From DASQPR01 sp963727415 (lineage in GTDB: Bacteria > Actinomycetota > Actinomycetes > Mycobacteriales > Micromonosporaceae): DNA of 64,000 nt. Shown here piece after piece: positions 59,349-64,000 of this stretch. The position numbers and the translations under genes were made by a program. The notes under the pieces were generated by a model. The model did not search any database. It was not told where the DNA came from and saw only the letters and a list, made by a program, of their open reading frames with translations. Location: NCBI GenBank assembly GCA_963727415.1, contig CAVSGF010000002.1:1922001-1986000 (forward strand), given 5' to 3'. The first letter of the stretch is position 1; each line of letters opens with the position of its first letter.

Positions 59349-60206
59349 CTAACTCACGTCCAGCCGTTCCGCCCGGAGCCGGGCCGGATCGGTGAGCAGG
59401 TCAACCGTCACGATCAAACCGTTGACAACGGTGATCCCGGCCACGCCGATCGGCCCGGCCGGTGACTGGACCACGATGCCGACAGTGCCGTTGACCACGG
59501 TCACCCGGCACATGGCCGCGAACCGCGGTCCCTGGCGGGCCGCCTGGCGGGCCACGTTCGTCCGTCCGGCCAGCACGTGAACGGCGCGGCCGTTATCTGA
59601 CCGGAACACCACATCCGGGTCCAGCACCGCCAGCAGCCGGTCGAAATCGCCCGCCCGCGCGGCGGCCAGGAACGCCTCCACCACTTCCCGCTGCCGGTCC
59701 AGGTCGGCGTCCGGTACCGGCGCGCCGCCGCGCACCCGCCGCCGCGCACGGGAGGCCATCTGCCGGGTGGCGTCCACCGACCGGTCGACGATCGGGGCGA
59801 TCTCCTCGAACGGCACGGCGAACATGTCGTGCAACACGAACGCCAGCCGCTCCGACGGCGTCAGCGTCTCCAGCACCACCAATAACGCCAGCCCGACCGC
59901 GTCGGACAGTAACGTCCGCGCCTCCGGGTCATCGGCGTCATCGGAAACGATCGGCTCCGGCAGCCACGACCCGACGAACTCCTCCCGGCGGGCGTTACGA
60001 GCCCGCAGCATGTCGATGCAGACCCGGCCGACGACCGTGGTGAGCCACGCGGTCATGTTCGCGATCGCCGCCGTGTCGCTGCGCGCCAGCCGCAGCCATG
60101 CCTCCTGCACCGCGTCGTCGGCTTCGGACACCGAACCCAGCATCCGGTACGCCACTGACCGCAGATGCGCGCGGTTCGCCTCGAACTGCGCCACGATCTC
60201 GTCCAC
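59349..60206 (-). CDS. ECF41-type sigma factor (SigJ family)
   Basis: About 285 residues. Region 2 is AYRMLGSVSEADDAVQEAWLRL, region 4 LAFVLHDMFAVPFEEIAPIVDRS, and the last 100 residues are a SnoaL-like extension with LLAVLDPDVVFRSDNGRAV and LLTDPARLRAERL. The second such factor in the window after 9161-10054. I choose GTG 60206 (GTGGACGAGATC); GTG 60218 is an alternative. A CGTCACG-N16-CGTC motif lies upstream. No partner carboxymuconolactone decarboxylase or epimerase gene is adjacent in the same direction. Confidence 0.88.
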   Translation of the reverse strand: MDEIVAQFEANRAHLRSVAYRMLGSVSEADDAVQEAWLRLARSDTAAIANMTAWLTTVVGRVCIDMLRARNARREEFVGSWLPEPIVSDDADDPEARTLLSDAVGLALLVVLETLTPSERLAFVLHDMFAVPFEEIAPIVDRSVDATRQMASRARRRVRGGAPVPDADLDRQREVVEAFLAAARAGDFDRLLAVLDPDVVFRSDNGRAVHVLAGRTNVARQAARQGPRFAAMCRVTVVNGTVGIVVQSPAGPIGVAGITVVNGLIVTVDLLTDPARLRAERLDVS

Positions 60207-60258
60207 ACCAACCCCCACACGCGCACACCGGCACCACAATGAGCCGTCCACACCTATT

Positions 60259-60285
60259 GACGGATCCCGGTGGCCGGACGTGACG
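60259..60285 (-). promoter_or_regulatory. Candidate ECF41-type promoter
   Basis: On the minus strand CGTCACG (60279-60285) is followed after exactly 16 bases by CGTC (60259-60262), against the ECF41 consensus TGTCACA-N16-CGTC: -35 matches 5 of 7, -10 matches 4 of 4. It is 53 bases upstream of the sigma factor's start codon. Confidence 0.55.
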
Positions 60286-60414
60286 AGGCCCGGCCCAGCC
60301 GCCGCCATGCTGGCCCGGCGAGTCAGGCAGATCCGGCAGGCGGTGTACCGGGCATACCCCCGATTCCCGGCCCGGGCAATCGGATTCCGGCCCGGGTGTC
60401 CGTCTGGACGCATG

Positions 60415-60448
60415 AAGAAGGGCCCGACCATCAGGTCGGGCCCTTCTT
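60415..60448. terminator. 15-bp perfect hairpin terminator
   Basis: AAGAAGGGCCCGACC (60415-60429), loop ATCA, and its exact complement (60434-60448). Placed 59 bases after the stop of the secreted protein gene (minus strand) and between it and the sigma factor gene. The outer AAGAA/TTCTT gives a short T-run on both strands, so it should work in either direction. Confidence 0.85.
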
Positions 60449-60506
60449 GCACCGGGGGTTTCGGTGGTGCGACTCGCTTGCGGGCGCTTGGCTCCCGCTG
60501 GGCGGC

Positions 60507-61305
60507 TCAGCCCTGCGCGCCGGGCAACCCGGCGAACGGGCCAACGCCGTACGTGGCCAGGATCAGGTTCACGGCCTGCTTCTCCCACTTGGCGTAGTTG
60601 TCCGGGAAGGCCGACACCTGGACCTTCTGCGCGGCCTGGGTCAGCGCCAGCTTGTCCCAGCTGTGCACGTGCATCAGCGCGCCGTAGAACTTGCCAGCGG
60701 CGTACTCCGGAGTGGTCACCTGCTTCGGCGAACCCCAGCCCGACGACGGACGCTGCTGGAACAGGCCGAGCGAGTCGTGGTCGTTGCGGGTACCCAGGTT
60801 GCCCAGGTTCCGCAGGCCCGACTCCTGGGTGGCGGTCGCCACGGCGATCACCCATGCGCGCGGCTTGAGGTGCTTCTTCTTTCCCACCTCGACGATCCGG
60901 CGGGCGTTTGCCAGCTGTGTCTTGGTCGGCTTGAAGGCAAGCTGCTTGGCGGTGATCTTCCGCGGAGACAGGTCCTTCATCGCCGGCGCGGCCGGCTTCT
61001 TGCGCCGGCTTCGCCGCGGCTGGCTTCGCCGCGGCTGGCTTCGGAGCGGCAACGACGGCCGCGACGGGCTTGATCGTCATCGTCGGCGCCTTACCGTTCG
61101 CTGGCGCTGTCGAGGTGGCGGCGGCTGCCATGACGGCAGTGGCGGGGGTGTTCCCGGTCGACGCGCCGGCCATGGCCGGGGTCGCGATGCCTCCAGCCAG
61201 CACCGCTGCGCCGACTCCGAGGAGAACGTTGTTGCGGATCTTGCTGGTGGACAGGATGTTGCGAGCGGCGGTGGTCAGGCGGTTGGTCACCGTATGGCCC
61301 TTCAT
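60507..61305 (-). pseudogene. Secreted transglycosylase-like protein, frameshifted
   Basis: The 5' part (ATG 61305) encodes a signal peptide (LLGVGAAVLAGGIATPAMA) and an Ala/Lys/Pro repeat (KPAAA). The mature domain (RIVEVGKKKHLKPRAWVIAV; ATQESGLRNLGNLG; GLFQQRPSSGWGSPKQVT) lies in another frame from about 61000 to 60507. The domain resembles lytic-transglycosylase-like actinobacterial cell-wall proteins, with Glu in TQES as catalytic candidate. The switch is in a 15-nt repeat encoding AAKPA, where one unit is short by 2 bases: slippage or a sequence error. Otherwise both halves are undamaged. Confidence 0.75.
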
Positions 61306-61755
61306 TCGGAATCAATTGCCAGGTCGTGGTGCGTCGTACGCGATGTTCAACCGCAAGCCTGCCAGGAACGATTCCGAAAAATACGACATGGTGTTCCGCG
61401 CCACCGTCAGTTCTTAAACTACCTACATAACGTATTTGTCCGACTACGGAGCGTGCACGTTGATCTATCGGGAATCACGCCAAACCTCGCTCACCACTCC
61501 CCCGGAACGGCCCGCCCAGACCCGGCCAGCCAGGACAGCCACGTCGAAACCCGGCCGCCATGATCGCCGCAGCTCACCCCACAGAAAACCCCAGACAGGC
61601 ACCCGAACCCACAAAAACCAAGTCTTCACCCAAACAGCTATGAACCATGCCGAACAGCTGCCGTACCCGCCCAAACATGCGAACGCCCGCCGGCACCCGG
61701 CCATCACCGCCACCGCCGAACCGGCACAACCAGCCGACCCGCTTACCATGACCGG
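61306..61755. other. Intergenic region without a supported gene
   Basis: 450 bases. 61400-61440 is AT-rich (TTTAAG, ACGTTATGTA on the minus strand) and probably holds the promoter of the secreted protein gene at 61305; I could not fit a c-di-AMP riboswitch to it. From about 61490 to 61750 the plus strand is rich in C and A and strikingly poor in G, with no gene-like frame. Confidence 0.5.
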
Positions 61756-62226
61756 GTGCCGGCGACCGTCCGCCCCACCACACGGGTCCTGCTCATCAAC
61801 GACCAGAGCGTCCTCATGCTCCACGTCGACGACCCCACCGTGACCACCGGTCCCAACCCACTACCGAGGCCGGACTTCTGGATGCTGCCCGGAGGCGGCG
61901 TCGAACCGGGCGAGACCTACGAAACCGCCGCCCACCGCGAGATATACGAGGAACTCGGCCTCACCGACATCACCCTCGGCCCGCACATCGGCACCCGCAA
62001 CGCCGTCGTCAACTGGGGCGGCCGGCACTGGGACATCCGCGAGCACTACTTCGCCGGGCGAATCAACAACGGCACCATCAGCTTCGCCAACCTCACCCCG
62101 CCCGAACTACCAGTCGTCAAGGCCCACCGCTGGTGGACCACCGACGAGATCACCACCTCGCCCGACCTGTTCGTCCCACCAAACGTGATCGACCACATCA
62201 CCGCCGCGCTCGCCGCCGTGTTCTAG
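61756..62226 (+). CDS. Nudix hydrolase
   Basis: 156 residues from GTG 61756. The Nudix box is complete: GGGVEPGETYETAAHREI then YEELGL (Gx5Ex7REUxEExGU, residues 46-69). Substrate elements outside the box do not identify it; the aromatic segment NWGGRHWDIREHYF could contact a nucleotide. These enzymes cleave nucleoside diphosphate-linked compounds. Convergent with the M1 peptidase gene, 54 bases apart. Confidence 0.92.
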   Translation: MPATVRPTTRVLLINDQSVLMLHVDDPTVTTGPNPLPRPDFWMLPGGGVEPGETYETAAHREIYEELGLTDITLGPHIGTRNAVVNWGGRHWDIREHYFAGRINNGTISFANLTPPELPVVKAHRWWTTDEITTSPDLFVPPNVIDHITAALAAVF

Positions 62227-62280
62227 CCGGGCGTTGTTCCAGCGAGGCGTTGCCCACCTCGTTGGGCGCGCACGCCCGCC

Positions 62281-63786
62281 TCACCTGATCGGGGTGGGAT
62301 ACGGCGGCTTGCCCGCGGTGTACAACCATTGCCGGAAGAACCGGCCAAGATCGGCACCGGAGACCTGCTCGGCGTAGGCGACGAAATCCGATGTGGACAC
62401 GTTCCGGTACGCGAACGTCGCGGCGTACCCTCGAAGGATCTTGAAGAACGTGGCGTCGCCGACCGTGACCCGCAGCGCCCCGAGCACCGCAGCGCCCCGA
62501 ACATAGGTGGTGTCGCCGAACATAGACGCTTCCGACAGCTTGCCCGGCGTGCCCATCGGCAGCGCTCGACCGGCCTGGCCGCGATACGTCTCGTCGAAGA
62601 TCTGGCGAGCCGACTTGCCACCGGTGTGCTCCGACCACATCCACTCGGCGTACGTGGCGAAGCCCTCGTTGAGCCACAGGTCATTCCACGACTTCACCGA
62701 CAGGCTGTCGCCGAACCACTGGTGAGCCAGTTCGTGGGCCAGTACCCCGGTGTTGTCGCCGGAGCGGGTGAAGAATCCGGGCGAGTACACCGGACGGGTC
62801 TGATTCTCCAGCGCGAACCCGAACCGGTTGTCCGCGTGAATGATCCCGCCTTCGGAGGCGAACGGGTACGGCCCGAAATACCTCGACAGGAAGTCCACCA
62901 CCTCGGCGGTCCGGCCCAGCGTCGTGTCGTACGAGACGGGAAGGCTCGCCTCCACCGCGGTGATCACGGGGCGGCCGCCATCGCTGCCGCGGGTGATGCG
63001 GTAGTGGCCGATCATCGCGGTCGCGAGGTAACTGGCCATCGGGTAGTTCTCCACCCACCGCCACGTGGTCCGGCCAGCGGTGGTCGTGGTGCTGGCTAGC
63101 AGGCCGTTACTGAGTGCCTGGTACCCGGCCGGCACGGTAACACTGATGTCATAGGTGGCCTTGTCGGCTGGATAGTCGTTGACCGGGAACCACGACGCCG
63201 CCACGTGCGGCTCCCCCGCCACCACCGCGCCACCCGGGATCGGGACGAAGCCTTCGACCCCCAGCTGAGCATCGCGATAACCGCCCGGCTTGCCGCCGTA
63301 CGTGATGTGCGTTACGAACCGGGTACCGACGTCGATCCCTCGCGCCGGTTCGATCACCAGTTCATCGCCGGAGCGGCGGAACGCGGCGGCCTCGCCATTC
63401 ACCGTCACCGCATCGACCGTCAGGCCGTGAAAGTCGAGGTTGAACCGCGACAGATCCTGGGTCGTGAACGCCGTGACCACATCGTCGCCGGTCAGCCGCT
63501 GGGTAGCCGGGTCGTATCCGATCCGCAGCGCATAATGCGCCGCGTCATAGCCACCGTTGCCGTCACCGGGTGACAGCGGATCCCCGGCCGAGGCCGCGCC
63601 GGGAGCGTAGTGATGCGGGCCGCTGCGAGGCGGTACCGGTCCGTGATCCGGGATGCTTGGCGAAATCGCCGGCACCGGCGTGCGCCGATCGTGAGCCGCC
63701 GGCGATGAGGGCGATGAGCAAGCCCCGGCCAGCAGCAACGCAGCAACGGCAAGTAGCCCTGATGCCTTCCGCCGGAGCACCATCAC
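62281..63786 (-). CDS. M1 family metallopeptidase lipoprotein
   Basis: 501 residues. Lipobox LLAGAC (Cys23) and a Pro-rich linker are followed by the aminopeptidase N-like domain: exopeptidase motif GFALEN (323-328, for the usual GxMEN), zinc site HELAHQWFGD (His351, Glu352, His355) and second ligand NEGFATYAEW (Glu374). The C-terminal helical ERAP-like domain is absent, as in short secreted M1 enzymes. It is anchored outside and cleaves N-terminal residues of peptides, supplying amino acids. Start ATG 63786. Confidence 0.92.
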   Translation of the reverse strand: MMVLRRKASGLLAVAALLLAGACSSPSSPAAHDRRTPVPAISPSIPDHGPVPPRSGPHHYAPGAASAGDPLSPGDGNGGYDAAHYALRIGYDPATQRLTGDDVVTAFTTQDLSRFNLDFHGLTVDAVTVNGEAAAFRRSGDELVIEPARGIDVGTRFVTHITYGGKPGGYRDAQLGVEGFVPIPGGAVVAGEPHVAASWFPVNDYPADKATYDISVTVPAGYQALSNGLLASTTTTAGRTTWRWVENYPMASYLATAMIGHYRITRGSDGGRPVITAVEASLPVSYDTTLGRTAEVVDFLSRYFGPYPFASEGGIIHADNRFGFALENQTRPVYSPGFFTRSGDNTGVLAHELAHQWFGDSLSVKSWNDLWLNEGFATYAEWMWSEHTGGKSARQIFDETYRGQAGRALPMGTPGKLSEASMFGDTTYVRGAAVLGALRVTVGDATFFKILRGYAATFAYRNVSTSDFVAYAEQVSGADLGRFFRQWLYTAGKPPYPTPIR

Positions 63787-63851
63787 CCCACCCTAGGACG
63801 GCCGGGTGTACGGCGATGCGCGACCAGGTAACGTTTCGGCCTCGCGCCGGC

Positions 63852-64000
63852 TCAGACCCGGTACACCCGCACGCTGCCGACCACGGTATCGATACGCAGC
63901 CGCAGCACCGGCGCGTTCGGACCGGGAGAATCCTCGTCGACGCTGCGGCTGCCCAGCACCGAGCCGCCGTTGACCTCAACCGCCACACCGTACGGGATCC
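63852..64000 (-). CDS. C-terminal part of a LiaF/DUF1707-like protein (5' end outside)
   Basis: The frame runs off the window's right edge. The visible 48 residues include VAVEVNGGSVLGSRSVDEDSP and the ending LRIDTVVGSVRVYR, the repeating beta-strand pattern of the cell-wall-active antibiotic response (LiaF-like/DUF2154) domain that usually follows a DUF1707 segment in actinobacteria. Assignment rests on a short stretch. Confidence 0.6.
   Translation of the reverse strand, partial: IPYGVAVEVNGGSVLGSRSVDEDSPGPNAPVLRLRIDTVVGSVRVYRV

Noticed and set aside
61320..61440. Possible c-di-AMP riboswitch before the transglycosylase-like gene
   Set aside because: Such switches precede many actinobacterial cell-wall hydrolases, but the conserved riboswitch segments are not found in the leader.

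Overview
The window is chromosomal DNA of a high-GC actinomycete. Codons end overwhelmingly in G or C, GTG starts are common, and the gene set is typical of Actinomycetia: two SigJ/ECF41-type sigma factors, WYL, PadR, TetR and many MarR regulators, a membrane Ser/Thr kinase, a short-chain cis-prenyltransferase like mycobacterial Rv1086, and many SAM methyltransferases, GNATs and aminoglycoside-phosphotransferase-like kinases. I cannot fix the genus; a soil actinomycete of the Micromonosporales type is a guess. I see no rRNA, tRNA, CRISPR array, phage block or intact insertion sequence.

Layout. 1-8 kb: RDD membrane protein, GNATs, a divergent NmrA-like/WYL pair around a perfect dyad, an APH-like kinase, a nucleotide-sugar-epimerase-like protein and a CoA-binding protein. 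8-14 kb: a ribbon-helix-helix/Clp-N fusion regulator convergent with an ECF41 sigma factor, two methyltransferases, and a MarR operon (marR, broken FMN reductase, quinone oxidoreductase) behind a 28-bp palindrome. 14-25 kb: a decayed stretch with two AT-rich dyads, methyltransferases, an LD-carboxypeptidase, an MFS pump facing an orphan Phd-type antitoxin regulator, a CoA-disulfide reductase-rhodanese with a CsoR/CstR-like operator, and a deletion scar joining two gene tails. 25-35 kb: hydrolase, PadR-ABC-FtsX operon, deacetylase lipoprotein, a MarR-GNAT fusion under a 42-bp perfect dyad, a methyltransferase broken by a 14-bp duplication, and a TfoX-like protein. 35-50 kb: S9 peptidase, cis-prenyltransferase, RskA-like protein, MarR/hydrolase pair, a lone tyrosine recombinase, glycerophosphodiesterase plus UMF1 transporter, and a PlsC acyltransferase. 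50-64 kb: phosphotransferases, HAD hydrolase, Ser/Thr kinase, a LuxR-tail pseudogene, prolyl aminopeptidase, a frameshifted epimerase, the second ECF41 sigma factor, a frameshifted secreted transglycosylase-like protein, Nudix, an M1 lipoprotein peptidase and the tail of a LiaF-like protein.

Most genes are single stress, detoxification or tailoring enzymes, each controlled by its own local regulator and operator. The strongest non-gene signals are a dozen long perfect or near-perfect dyads at regulator promoters, ECF41-type promoter motifs upstream of both sigma genes, and an unusual number of broken genes: three with short indels that may be real or assembly errors, and five or six older fragments.
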